This document shows positions 39,774-48,947 of a DNA stretch of 64,000 nt, piece by piece. The stretch lies in assembly GCA_947471505.1 (NCBI GenBank), contig CANIWM010000023.1, forward strand, positions 1 through 64,000, read 5' to 3'. Below the pieces are notes generated by a model. It did no database searches, was not told the DNA's origin, and saw only the letters and a program-made list of their open reading frames with translations. The stretch comes from Chthoniobacteraceae bacterium (GTDB lineage: Bacteria > Verrucomicrobiota > Verrucomicrobiia > Chthoniobacterales > Chthoniobacteraceae). A program made the position numbers and the translations under genes. Numbering within the stretch: the stretch's first letter is position 1; each line of letters starts with the position of its first letter.

Positions 39774-42700
39774 TTACTTCTTCTCGTGCCCGTGCGGCGC
39801 TCCGCTTGGAGCAGCGGTAGCACTGGCGGCTAGAGCGGCGTCCACGTTTTTGGTGACGATGAGTTTGCCCCACATCACGACGAAGTGACCGGGCATGGTG
39901 CAGACGTATTCGTATTCGCCTTCTTCCACCGGCGCTTTGACTTTGAGCGTCTCTTTTTGGCCGGGCTCGATGACTTTGGTCGCTTCGAGGATTTCCTTCT
40001 CCCAGTCTTTCGGGATGTAGCCGCGACCTTGTTTGTCGAGCTTGTCGGGCGTCATGGTGGCGGCAGCGGTGCCGATTTTTTCGTGTTGGCCGGGTTTTAC
40101 GATGACGAGGTTGTGCGGCATGGTATCGCCGTTTTCGAGAATCAGCTCGAAGGGTTTGCCCGCCTCCACAACGATGCGCGTGTTGTCGTACCGCATCTGC
40201 TCGTGGACGGTGTGGATGACGAAGACCGGGACGCCGAGCGAGCGCAGTTCTTTGCGGATGCGCGCGGCGTCGGCGGTGAGCCCGGCGAGTTCGGCGGCGG
40301 CGCTGGTCGTTTCGATGTAGTCCTGCTTCGTGCGGTCGCCTGCGGGGACGGTCTTGGCCCAAGCCACAACAGCTTCGGCAACGGGACCAGCGGCATCTTT
40401 GTTCCACGAATCGCGCGGAAGCTGCATGAGCGCACGAGCTGCTGCGGAGCGGTCCTGGCCGGTGCGGAGGGCGTTGGCGAGGACGGTGAAGTTTGCTGCG
40501 GCGTTTTCCGCGCCCATGAGTGGCATCGCCTTAAATGCGGATGCGCGGGTGGCTCCGTCGGCGATGGCTGCTGCGAGCATCGACTGGAACTTGGCGCGGA
40601 GCGGAGGGTTCGCGATCAGCGCGAGCGAGTCGAGCACGCGGTTTTTCGCGGCTGCGTCGGTTGCGGAATTCCACACGGCGGTGGCATTGTCATCTGCGGT
40701 GATGAGCGATGCGTAAATCGCGCGCCCCACTCCGCCGGAAGGGTTGTTTTTAAGAGCAGCTTCGAGCGCAGGGCGGGCAGCCTTGAGTTCTGCAGCACTT
40801 GCAGTGACGAGCAGTTTGCCTAGTTCGTCGGCGCTTGCGGCTCCGCGGGATAGTGCGCTGACGGCTTCGATGGCTTTGCTCGTGCCTTTGAGCTTTGCGA
40901 GCTTCGCGAGAGCCTGATCCCGCTTTGTGGCCTCGGTGCCTTTGCGGTCGATGCGGGCGAGGAGCACGGGCTCCAAGTCCGGCGCGCCGTTCAACGCTTT
41001 GTCGTCCATCTTGCCGATGTAGGCTGCGATGATGGCGGGATCTTTCGGGAAGTAAGGCTCCTTGGTCAGCGTGTTGAGCTGCTTGAGCGTCTCTTTGAAC
41101 GTGTAGTCGAGGTAGTAGTCCGTGTCCTTGGTGAGGATGGAATACGCGACGTCGAGCGCGGTGGTCACGTCGGCTCCGTTGAAGAAGCTCGCGGCGCGAA
41201 CGGCGTGGAGACGGACGCGCGGGTCTTCGTCAACCGCTGCCTTCTTGAGCAAGTCGAGCGTGCCGGGAACGCGGTCGCGCCAGTAGCCGAGAACACGCAC
41301 CGCGGCAGCGCGGGCGCGGGGTTCGGGCGACGAGAGAACGCGCTTGAGCAGGTCCACATCGACAAGATTGTTCCATTGGCGGACCCAAAGGGCTTCGAGC
41401 AATTGATGCTCAATTTCCTTGTCGTTCTTATCGAGCGACGCGACCCACTTCTTCAGGGCCTCGGAGATTTTGACGGGATCGTGTTTGCTGATTTCGACTT
41501 TCGCGAGTTCGCGGGTGCCGTCTTCGTGGATTTTCAAAACATCGAGCAGCGCTTCGAGCGGCTGTCCGTCGATTTTTGGCGCCTTCACGAGGTCGCGGCC
41601 TTCATAGGTGATGCGGTAAATCGTGCCATGCTGGTGGTCGCGGTTCGGGTCGCGGAGATTGTGCTGCAAGTGACCGATGATCGTCTGCGCCCAGTCGCCG
41701 AAATAGATCGCGCCATCCGGTCCCGTGCTCACGCTGATTGGCCGGAACGTCGGCAACTCCGCCGGGTCGCCCGAGACGATGTGCTCCACCGTCGTGCCTT
41801 TGATGCCCGAGCCGTCCTGCGTCACATCCACCCGCGTCACCGCTTGCAAACCGATGACGTTCAGGTTCATGAAATCGCCCTGCCAGTCATCCGGGAAATG
41901 GCGCGATGAAATCGTGCCGGTAGCCGGACATGGACGGGATGGGCGCTGCCAGAATTCTTTGTATCCGCCGTGCTTCCCGTTCTCCAGATAGCCTGAAAAC
42001 GCCACGTCGAAATAGTTCGCGTTGCCGGTCGCGTCGGTGATGACGCCGTTGCCCCAACGGTCCCAAGTCTTGCCGTGTGGATTCGCGTAGCCGTAAGGCG
42101 CGTATTGCTCGAACTTCCCGGTCACCGGCTCAAAGCGCCAGATGATGCCGTCGCTATGCCGCTTCGGCCCCACCGCCGTCTCCACCTGAGTGCGATGAAA
42201 CACACCGTCGCTCAAATAAATCGCGCCGCCCGGATCGTGGCCGAGGGCATTCGTCGTGTGGTGTGAGTCGGCGCTGTCCATGCCCATGATGAGACGCTCC
42301 TTCGTGTCCGCCTTGCCGTCGCCATCCGTGTCGCGCAGGAAAACCAAGTCCGGCGCCTGCATCAAAATCACACCATCCTTGTGGAAAGTGAAGCCCGTCG
42401 GGCCATTCAGCTTGTCCACGAAAGTCGTGCATTTATCAGCCTTGCCGTCGTGGTCGGTATCTTCGAGCACGATCAGCTTGTCCCAGTTCTTCGTCGTCGG
42501 CCAGGCCTCTGGATACGTCGTCCACGCTGCCACCCAAAGGCGGCCCTTCGTGTCCCACGCCTGCTGCACGGGGTTGATCAGATCGGGAAACTGTGACTCG
42601 TCCGCAAAGACGTTCACCTTCACGCCCGGCGCGTGCTTCATCCGGTCGAGCACCTGCGCAGCGGTCGGGTAAGTCCACGAGCCGTCCGGCTTGTCGCCCG

Positions 42701-43709
42701 GCTTGTTCGTTTCCACCTTCACCACATCCGGGAGATTGTCGTCTTTCACCACCAAGTCGCCGCCCTTTGCCACAGCCCAAACGCGCTTGTCGCGATTTGC
42801 CGTCATCACATCGCGCTGCTGCATTTCCTGCTGCATCACTTCGTTGTTCACGAAAGCGCGGCCCTCCTTGCCCTCCTTGTCCTTCGACTTGTAGCTCATG
42901 CGCGAGCGGCCGCCATAGACGTTGTAGCCGTCGATGGTCCGGTAGCGCTGATGCCACTGCCAGTTCTTCTCCGTCACCGCCGAGTTGAGCTTCGCATTGG
43001 CCGCAGGGGCGTCTTCTCCGAAGAGCTGTTTGAAAGCGAGAGGCGCGAGTGCTTTCTCGCCGTCATCGGTGAGATGGAGCCCGTTCATCGTGAGCGATTT
43101 TCCTTTTGCCGCCGCGTCTTTATAGAGCTGCTGCGATGGCGTGTAGAGGTCCACAAATTGCACGCCGTTTGCCTTCGCCACATCAGCCATTGCCGCCACG
43201 TAGTTCTGCAAGCGGTCGTTGATTTCCTTCGGGTCGGGGAAGTTCGCATCCTGATGCCGCTCGGCCGCAATCGGTGAAAACAGCACAATCTTCGGCGCGC
43301 CTTTTCCGCCATAGTTTTTCGTCGCCGACTCCTTGATGAACTTCTCCAGATTCTCCTTAAACTTCGCCACGCCTTCGTATCCGGCGAACGATTCGTTAAA
43401 GCCATAGAACGCAAAAATCACATCCGTCGCAGTCCACGTCAGCCACGCATCGCGCGAGCCGAACTCCTCCGAGCGGTGCCACGTATTCACCTCGTCCGTG
43501 GCCACGGCGAGATTGCGGAAAACGAGATCCTTGTCGGCAAACTTCTGGGCGATCAGCGTCTCCAGCCAGCCGGAGTGCTGCATCCGGTCCGCGAGAGCGT
43601 TGCCGAGGAAAGTGACGTGAGTATCCTTCGCCAGTTCAAGCTTCTGAGCGTGAGCGACAGAAGCGCAAGCGGCGACAAGGGCGATAGGTGCGAATGTTCG
43701 TAGGTTCAT
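39774..43709 (-). CDS. Multidomain secreted protein: SGNH hydrolase, PVC-type beta-propeller, HEAT repeats, azurin-like copper domain
   Basis: A 1311-residue protein with a signal peptide (MNLRTFAPIALVAACASVAHA). Residues 25-235 are SGNH/GDSL-like (FLGNALADRMQHSGW, DVIFAFYGFNESF, MNGLHLTDDG), with Gly-Asn and Asp-x-x-His-type blocks, though the nucleophilic GDS Ser looks replaced by GNA. About 370-770 is the PVC-type glucose/sorbosone-dehydrogenase-like propeller (FPDLINPVQQAWDTKGRLWVAAW, LEDTDHDGKADKCTTF, YFGDWAQTIIGH). About 780-1160 is HEAT-like. The C-terminus is a cupredoxin with type 1 copper ligands H1199, C1270, H1275 and M1279 in azurin spacing (CTMPGHFVVM). No CxxCH haem motif was found. 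It is likely a periplasmic electron-transfer-coupled oxidoreductase. Confidence 0.88.
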   Translation of the reverse strand: MNLRTFAPIALVAACASVAHAQKLELAKDTHVTFLGNALADRMQHSGWLETLIAQKFADKDLVFRNLAVATDEVNTWHRSEEFGSRDAWLTWTATDVIFAFYGFNESFAGYEGVAKFKENLEKFIKESATKNYGGKGAPKIVLFSPIAAERHQDANFPDPKEINDRLQNYVAAMADVAKANGVQFVDLYTPSQQLYKDAAAKGKSLTMNGLHLTDDGEKALAPLAFKQLFGEDAPAANAKLNSAVTEKNWQWHQRYRTIDGYNVYGGRSRMSYKSKDKEGKEGRAFVNNEVMQQEMQQRDVMTANRDKRVWAVAKGGDLVVKDDNLPDVVKVETNKPGDKPDGSWTYPTAAQVLDRMKHAPGVKVNVFADESQFPDLINPVQQAWDTKGRLWVAAWTTYPEAWPTTKNWDKLIVLEDTDHDGKADKCTTFVDKLNGPTGFTFHKDGVILMQAPDLVFLRDTDGDGKADTKERLIMGMDSADSHHTTNALGHDPGGAIYLSDGVFHRTQVETAVGPKRHSDGIIWRFEPVTGKFEQYAPYGYANPHGKTWDRWGNGVITDATGNANYFDVAFSGYLENGKHGGYKEFWQRPSRPCPATGTISSRHFPDDWQGDFMNLNVIGLQAVTRVDVTQDGSGIKGTTVEHIVSGDPAELPTFRPISVSTGPDGAIYFGDWAQTIIGHLQHNLRDPNRDHQHGTIYRITYEGRDLVKAPKIDGQPLEALLDVLKIHEDGTRELAKVEISKHDPVKISEALKKWVASLDKNDKEIEHQLLEALWVRQWNNLVDVDLLKRVLSSPEPRARAAAVRVLGYWRDRVPGTLDLLKKAAVDEDPRVRLHAVRAASFFNGADVTTALDVAYSILTKDTDYYLDYTFKETLKQLNTLTKEPYFPKDPAIIAAYIGKMDDKALNGAPDLEPVLLARIDRKGTEATKRDQALAKLAKLKGTSKAIEAVSALSRGAASADELGKLLVTASAAELKAARPALEAALKNNPSGGVGRAIYASLITADDNATAVWNSATDAAAKNRVLDSLALIANPPLRAKFQSMLAAAIADGATRASAFKAMPLMGAENAAANFTVLANALRTGQDRSAAARALMQLPRDSWNKDAAGPVAEAVVAWAKTVPAGDRTKQDYIETTSAAAELAGLTADAARIRKELRSLGVPVFVIHTVHEQMRYDNTRIVVEAGKPFELILENGDTMPHNLVIVKPGQHEKIGTAAATMTPDKLDKQGRGYIPKDWEKEILEATKVIEPGQKETLKVKAPVEEGEYEYVCTMPGHFVVMWGKLIVTKNVDAALAASATAAPSGAPHGHEKK

Positions 43710-43814
43710 TTTTGATTTGTGTGGCGGGAGAATCCCGCGACGGCAAGAGCGTTAGCAGAGAAATGTTATACGTTGCCGCTTGGCTCTGTGAGCGCACATC
43801 GCTACTGCGGGGAT

Positions 43815-44777
43815 ATGCGCTCTCTTATCCTACTCCTCTGCATCAGTGTATCCCTCCGTGCGGCGGAACTTGAACTCCAGCCCGGCACGATGCTTGTATT
43901 GCCATCGGCAAAAGAAGCGACGGTGCTTCTGGCTAAAGAGGACGCCTATTTGAAACGCATGAGCCCCTTCGATCGCGCCGCGCGCATCGTCCGCGCGGAG
44001 CCGCCTCCGGTGGCGGAGTTTGCGGCGTATGTCGGCGCGCAGGCTCTGGATTTCTCCAACGCGGAAATCGCCACGGTGACTGAATCTATCAAGGCCTTCC
44101 GTTCGGCCTTTGGCGCACTCAAGCTCTCCCTCCCTCCGACGATCACACTCGCAAAGACGAATGGCAGGGAGGACATCGGCGCGCCGTATTGCCGTGGGCC
44201 TCTCATCGTCATGCCTGCCAGCCATCTCGGGAAGCCGGAGCTTGGCGACATCCTGATTCACGAACTCTTCCACGTCTTCTCCTCGCACCATCCCGAACTG
44301 CGCGATCAACTCTACGGACTACTCGGATTCCTCCCGTGCGCGGAGCCACCGCTCCCGGCGAGCGTGGACGCGCGGCGCTTCACGAATCCCGACGCGATGG
44401 GGATGAACTACTACACGATCCTCCGCCACGAGGACCGCGACATCGCGATGATGCCCGCGCTCTTGGCGCAAAAGCCGACATTCGACATGGCGCGGAAAAA
44501 CAGCGTGTTCGACCAGATCGAGTTCGTCCTGCTGGAACTGACCATCGTCGATGGAAAAGCCGCGCTCGTTTTGAAAGACGGCGAACCCCTGATGCGCCCC
44601 GCGAACACTGTGCCCGCATTTCTCCGCGCCATGTCGCGCAACACGAACTACATCTGGCACCCCGAGGAAGTGCTCGCGGATAATTTCGTCCGCGCCCTGC
44701 GACCCCGACGGAAACTCAACGCGCCCGAGCTACCAGGCAAGCTCGTGGAAGTCATGCAGACCGCCGCCACGCGATAG
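43815..44777 (+). CDS. Putative secreted HEXXH metallopeptidase
   Basis: A 320-residue protein with a signal peptide (MRSLILLLCISVSLRA). The zinc motif HELFH (H149, E150, H153) lies in DILIHELFHVFSSHHPEL. About 160 residues later WHPEEVLADNFVRAL supplies Glu and Asp residues suitable as the third ligand, in the manner of gluzincins. No known peptidase family is obvious from the rest. I chose ATG 43815 because it gives a signal peptide; the frame is open further upstream. It is divergent from the azurin-fusion gene across about 100 bp and lies 38 bp before the next propeller gene, so a transcriptional link is likely. Confidence 0.75.
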   Translation: MRSLILLLCISVSLRAAELELQPGTMLVLPSAKEATVLLAKEDAYLKRMSPFDRAARIVRAEPPPVAEFAAYVGAQALDFSNAEIATVTESIKAFRSAFGALKLSLPPTITLAKTNGREDIGAPYCRGPLIVMPASHLGKPELGDILIHELFHVFSSHHPELRDQLYGLLGFLPCAEPPLPASVDARRFTNPDAMGMNYYTILRHEDRDIAMMPALLAQKPTFDMARKNSVFDQIEFVLLELTIVDGKAALVLKDGEPLMRPANTVPAFLRAMSRNTNYIWHPEEVLADNFVRALRPRRKLNAPELPGKLVEVMQTAATR

Positions 44778-44815
44778 CACTCAAAGATTTTCTTTCACTC
44801 ACGATTCACCATCCC

Positions 44816-46582
44816 ATGCGACACATCATCCTATCCGCCACCATCGCCACCGTAGCCTTTGCCGCCTCGCCTCTCGACGACAAAGGCCGCCCCGTCGCCA
44901 GCGATCCTTCGCGCACCCCGGCAGAGACGGCGGCGATGATGAAAGTGCCGCCGGGCTTCAAAGTGCAAGTCGTCACGTCCGAGCCCGATGTCGTCCAGCC
45001 CATCGCGATGACGCAGGACGACCGGGGGCGACTGTGGGTGCTCACGAATACGAACTACCCCGTCTGCCCCGGCGAGAAAAAGGACAGCATTCTGATTTTC
45101 GAGGACACCGACGGCGACGGACGCGCGGACAAGCGCACGGTGTTTTACGACAAGCTCACGTTCTCCAGCGGCATCGAAGTCGGCCACGGAGGCGTCTGGG
45201 TCGGAGCGCCGCCGAACCTCCTTTTTATCGCGGATAAAAACGGCGACGACAAACCCGACGCCGAGCCGGAGGCCGTGCTCGATGGCTGGGCATGGGAGGA
45301 CACGCACGAGACGCTGAACGACTTCACTTGGGGCCCAGACGGATGGCTCTACGGCACACATGGCGTCTTCACTTTTAGCAACGTCGGAAAGCCCGGCACG
45401 CCGAAGAACGAGCGCGTGGGAATCAACGCCGCGATCTGGCGGCTGCACCCCGTGACGCGGAAATTTGAGCGTTGGGCGGAAGGCGCGAGCAACCAGTGGG
45501 GCGTGGACTGGAACGACCACGGCGAGGCGTTCTTCGAGGCGTGCGTCATCCCCCACATGTGGCACGCCATCCAAGGCGCGCGCTACCAGCGGCAAGGCGG
45601 GCAGCACTTCGAGCAGCACACGTACGAGGACATCAAAACGATTGCGTGGGGACGCTACGAAAAGGCGGCGTATTCGGGGATGATGGTCTATCTCGGCGGG
45701 CTCTTCCCGGCGGAGTATCGCGACACACTTTTCTTCCACGACATCCACATGAACAAGCAGCGCAACGAGCGCGTCGTGCGCAGTGGCAGCGGCTACAAGA
45801 GCGAGAAAAACGGCGACTTCATGGTCAGCGAAGACAAGTGGTTTCGCGGGCTCCAGCCGCAATACGGGCCGGACGGCAGCGTGTTCGTGAACGACTGGTA
45901 TGACAAAGTCCCCTGCCACCAACAACGCGACTTCACCGACCGCAGTAACGGGCGCATCTACAAAATCACGACCGACGCAGTGAAGCCCGTGCAAGTCAAT
46001 CTGGGCAAAGCGAGCGAGGCCGAGCTAGTCGCGCATCAGCTCAATGCAAACGACTGGTACGTCCGCCACGCCCGCCGCATCCTGCAAGAGCGCGGACTCA
46101 GCGAGGAAGGCGTCGCCGCGCTGGAAAAGATACTCTTTGAAAACACCGACGACACTCGCCAACTCCGCGCGCTATGGGCGCTGCATGGTTGCGGGAAATT
46201 GAGCGAATCTTCGCTCCATAAAACCCTGCACGCAAAGAGCGAGTATGTGCGCGGCTGGGCAGTGACCCTTGCCTGCGAAAGCAGCACGCCGAGCGACGCA
46301 ACGCTCGGCGAGATGACGCGCCTTGCAGCAGGCGACGCCGCCATCGTCCGCCTCCGCATCGCCGGAGCACTCCAGCGCGTCCCTTTAGAAAAACGCTGGC
46401 CCATCCTCACCGTGCTCGCTGGCCACGAAGCCGATGCGAAGGACCAAAACCTCCCGCTCATGATCTGGTATGCCGCCGAGCCCGCCGTCGCGGCAGACCC
46501 TGCGAAAGCGACAGAGCTCCTCGCGAGCAGTAAAATCCCCAAACTCACCGAGTTCATCGCCCGCCGGATGGCCTCGAAATAA
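44816..46582 (+). CDS. PVC-type beta-propeller (TIGR02604-like) protein with HEAT repeats
   Basis: A 588-residue exported protein (signal MRHIILSATIATVAFA). The membrane-bound-dehydrogenase-like propeller covers residues 40-390. It shows PPGFKVQVVTSEPDVVQPIAMTQDDRGRLWV, LIFEDTDGDGRADKRTVF, VWVGAPPNLLFIADKNGD, NDFTWGPDGWLYGTHG and VFVNDWYDKVPCH. A short HEAT region (residues 410-588) follows and the protein ends at KIPKLTEFIARRMASK. Many homologues continue with more HEAT repeats and a cytochrome c domain. This one lacks any CxxCH, so it is a short version and needs a separate electron partner, if it is an enzyme. Confidence 0.88.
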   Translation: MRHIILSATIATVAFAASPLDDKGRPVASDPSRTPAETAAMMKVPPGFKVQVVTSEPDVVQPIAMTQDDRGRLWVLTNTNYPVCPGEKKDSILIFEDTDGDGRADKRTVFYDKLTFSSGIEVGHGGVWVGAPPNLLFIADKNGDDKPDAEPEAVLDGWAWEDTHETLNDFTWGPDGWLYGTHGVFTFSNVGKPGTPKNERVGINAAIWRLHPVTRKFERWAEGASNQWGVDWNDHGEAFFEACVIPHMWHAIQGARYQRQGGQHFEQHTYEDIKTIAWGRYEKAAYSGMMVYLGGLFPAEYRDTLFFHDIHMNKQRNERVVRSGSGYKSEKNGDFMVSEDKWFRGLQPQYGPDGSVFVNDWYDKVPCHQQRDFTDRSNGRIYKITTDAVKPVQVNLGKASEAELVAHQLNANDWYVRHARRILQERGLSEEGVAALEKILFENTDDTRQLRALWALHGCGKLSESSLHKTLHAKSEYVRGWAVTLACESSTPSDATLGEMTRLAAGDAAIVRLRIAGALQRVPLEKRWPILTVLAGHEADAKDQNLPLMIWYAAEPAVAADPAKATELLASSKIPKLTEFIARRMASK

Positions 46583-46584
46583 AC

Positions 46585-46941
46585 TCAGCCTTTTCGCCGC
46601 CGCGAGAGCAGGTCGGCGGCGATGCAGCCCGCGATATTTGCCGCCATGTCGCCGTAGTCGAACGTGCGACCAGGCACCCAGCGTTGCGAGATTTCCTCGG
46701 CGGTGAGCACGATGCCGATGACGAGACTGCCGAGCAAAACGGGGCCGAGCTTCCGGCAACTCAACGCTTGGTTGAACAAATAGCCGAGCGTGCCGACGAG
46801 GATGAAATGGCAGACCTTGTCCGACATCGGAATGCTCTGGAGGAAGCTCAAGACCCAAGCCAAGTGCCCCGTATCCGCCAATGCAATGATCGTCGCGACC
46901 ATCGCAAGCCAGCCTGCAAAAAACCACCAGCGGCGTGGCAT
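46585..46941 (-). CDS. VanZ-like membrane protein
   Basis: A 118-residue protein with three to four membrane helices. The VanZ pattern is present: SIPMSDKVCHFILVGTLGYLF at the start of the second helix, and EEISQRWVPGRTFDYGDMAANIAG near the end, where the Asp and Asn residues are conserved. VanZ confers low-level teicoplanin resistance in enterococci, but most family members have no known role. I use ATG 46941 (MPRRWWFFAGWLAMVATII). The longer frame overlaps the exonuclease gene and is unlikely. It starts 2 bp after the exonuclease stop, so it is the last gene of a minus-strand operon. Confidence 0.82.
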   Translation of the reverse strand: MPRRWWFFAGWLAMVATIIALADTGHLAWVLSFLQSIPMSDKVCHFILVGTLGYLFNQALSCRKLGPVLLGSLVIGIVLTAEEISQRWVPGRTFDYGDMAANIAGCIAADLLSRRRKG

Positions 46942-46943
46942 GG

Positions 46944-47882
46944 CTAAAATAGTTCCCCTTGCGCAGGCATAGGCGCTGCCGCTTGCGCCACAGTGGTCCC
47001 GGCAGCAGCCGCCTCGGCGCGGACTTCGGCGGTCAGCCCGCGAAACTCGCATCGTTCCATCGCCGCGACCATCTCTGCGTAGCGTGGCTCGATGCGGAGG
47101 TCATCGAGCGGGACGGGGAGCGGCAAATCCAGATCGAGCCGCACCATCTCGCGATTCTTCGCGATGTTCTCGACGTTCGCTGTGAGGTTCTCGCGCGCAC
47201 GCTTCGCCTTCACGGAGGCGAGATTCTTCAAAAGATTGTCGAGAGTTCCGAACTCGGTGAGGAGCGTGACCGCCGTCTTCTCGCCGATGCCGGGGACGCC
47301 GGGGATGTTGTCCACATGGTCGCCGATGAGCGCGAGGACTTCGCCGATTTGCGCCGGTGGCACGCCCCATTTTGCCTGCACCTTTGCGGCATCGAGCAGC
47401 GCGTGCGGGGCTTTCGGGTCGGGCAGGTCCGTCTTGTTCGTGGAATAAACGAAGCACTTCTCATCCACGAGCTGGAAGAGGTCTTTGTCGTTCGTGGCGA
47501 GGATCACTTCATCTCCGCGCGCCCTCGCGACGGTGGCGTATGTCGCCATCAAATCGTCCGCCTCCGTGTCCGGCACGCCGATAGACTTCAGGCCAAAATC
47601 CGCGACCATTTCGCGCAGCGCATCAATCTGCGGGCGAAGGTCCGGCGGTGTCTCCGTGCGCGTCGCCTTATAGTCGGGCTGGAGCGTCGTGCGGCGGAGC
47701 GGGAGCCCCTCGTCCCACAACACCGCCGCTAAATCGGGGCGCAAATCCTTGAGCATTTTGCGCATCGTTTTGATAAAGCCGAAGATCGCATTCGTGCTTT
47801 CGCCCCGCGAATTCGTCAGCCCCCGAATCGCGTAAAACGAGCGGTAGCAGTAGTAGTGTCCATCAATCAGCAACAAGCGCAT
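46944..47882 (-). CDS. Stand-alone 5'-3' exonuclease (PolA-like 5' nuclease domain)
   Basis: A 312-residue protein corresponding to the 5' nuclease domain of DNA polymerase I without the polymerase part. Features are the metal-binding Asp of MRLLLIDGHYYCYRSFYAIRG, TEADDLMATYA, ATNDKDLFQLV, and the DNA-binding helix-hairpin-helix DNIPGVPGIGEKTAVTLL. It should remove 5' flaps and RNA primers during replication or repair. I start at MRLLLIDG, which is the family start; a longer frame overlaps the ABC ATPase gene. It lies between the ABC ATPase gene and vanZ on the same strand. Confidence 0.92.
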   Translation of the reverse strand: MRLLLIDGHYYCYRSFYAIRGLTNSRGESTNAIFGFIKTMRKMLKDLRPDLAAVLWDEGLPLRRTTLQPDYKATRTETPPDLRPQIDALREMVADFGLKSIGVPDTEADDLMATYATVARARGDEVILATNDKDLFQLVDEKCFVYSTNKTDLPDPKAPHALLDAAKVQAKWGVPPAQIGEVLALIGDHVDNIPGVPGIGEKTAVTLLTEFGTLDNLLKNLASVKAKRARENLTANVENIAKNREMVRLDLDLPLPVPLDDLRIEPRYAEMVAAMERCEFRGLTAEVRAEAAAAGTTVAQAAAPMPAQGELF

Positions 47883-47922
47883 GGCATTCACGTAGTCAGG
47901 AATCGCCGCCTGTGAACAGCGA

Positions 47923-48669
47923 TCATTTTCCCCGCTCGCGCCCAGCGTCTTCGGCATCGACGAGGGCGAGGAATACGCTTTCGAGTGCGCCTTTATCGGT
48001 GCTGCTGGCGCGGAGTTCTTCGACGGTGCCGAGAGCGATGAGACGGCCTTGATGGATGATGCCGATGCGGTCGGCGAGTTCTTCGGCGACGGAGAGTTGG
48101 TGTGTGCTGAGGAAGATGGTCATCCCGGCGGAGGCCCGGGCGCGGAACTCGTCTTTCACAATGCGCGCGTGCATCGGGTCGAGCCCGACCATGGGTTCGT
48201 CGATGACTAGGACGCGAGGCTCGTGGAGCAGCGCGCTGGAGATGACGAGGCGCTGGCGGGTGCCGTGGGAGAGGTTTTCGGTGAGCTCGTGCCGGTAGTC
48301 GTGCAGGTGAAATTTACCGAATAGGGCGTCGGTGCGGGAGTCAATGTCGGCGGTGGCGAGGCCGAAGATGTCGCCGACAAAGTTCATAAACTCGATGCAG
48401 GTGAGCTTGTCGTAGGTAAAGGGAAAGTCGGGCACGTAAGCGAGCTGCGCCTTGGCTTTCTCGGGCTCTTTTTGAATATCGAAGCCGCCGATGAGGGCGC
48501 TGCCACCAGTCGGTTTCAAAAGGCCAGCGAGGAGTTTGATGGTGGTGGTTTTTCCCGCGCCGTTCGGTCCGAGGAAGGCGAAGAACTCGCCCTGGCCAAC
48601 TTCAAGATTTAGATCTTCGACCGCGCAGAGGCTGCCGAAGTGTTTGGAGAGTCCGCGTATGGAAATCAT
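47923..48669 (-). CDS. ABC transporter ATP-binding protein (multidrug/CcmA-type)
   Basis: A 248-residue ATPase with Walker A GPNGAGKT (residues 34-41), Q-loop AYVPDFPF, signature NLSHGTRQR (a variant of LSGGQ), Walker B VLVIDEPMVGLD and H-loop LSTHQLS. This is the class of ATPases for ABC-2-type exporters. No permease gene lies beside it in the window, so its partner is encoded elsewhere or has been lost. It is the first gene of a minus-strand run with the exonuclease gene 40 bp downstream. Confidence 0.9.
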   Translation of the reverse strand: MISIRGLSKHFGSLCAVEDLNLEVGQGEFFAFLGPNGAGKTTTIKLLAGLLKPTGGSALIGGFDIQKEPEKAKAQLAYVPDFPFTYDKLTCIEFMNFVGDIFGLATADIDSRTDALFGKFHLHDYRHELTENLSHGTRQRLVISSALLHEPRVLVIDEPMVGLDPMHARIVKDEFRARASAGMTIFLSTHQLSVAEELADRIGIIHQGRLIALGTVEELRASSTDKGALESVFLALVDAEDAGRERGK

Positions 48670-48808
48670 GTGACGCTTCTTCTATGCGGATGCATTCCCA
48701 GCCGCCAAGCGTTCTCGCTTAATTGAGCTGGCAGAGGCGGGCAAAAATAGTTGAAAAAATTATAGCATGCACGCCGCTCCTCCCAATAGAACCTATCTAC
48801 CGCGCTTT

Positions 48809-48872
48809 AGAAGGCTGGGGATGTCTGGGTCGGATTCTGGGGGGAACAACTGATTCGGCTCCCCAGCCTTCT
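48809..48872 (+). promoter_or_regulatory. Long-range hairpin in the leader before a glycosyltransferase gene
   Basis: AGAAGGCTGGGGA (48809-48821) and TCCCCAGCCTTCT (48860-48872) are perfectly complementary over 13 bp with a 38-nt loop. A T-rich CTTTTCTTT follows within 20 nt. It could be a transcription attenuator or the terminator of a short leader RNA. It also argues against the coding start at 48723. Confidence 0.55.
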
Positions 48873-48947
48873 GAAACGCGGCTTTTCTTTGCCCGCATGG
48901 CATTTTTGCTTCGCAACCTGCTCCGCTTTGTCGGATTCAATGCGGCC

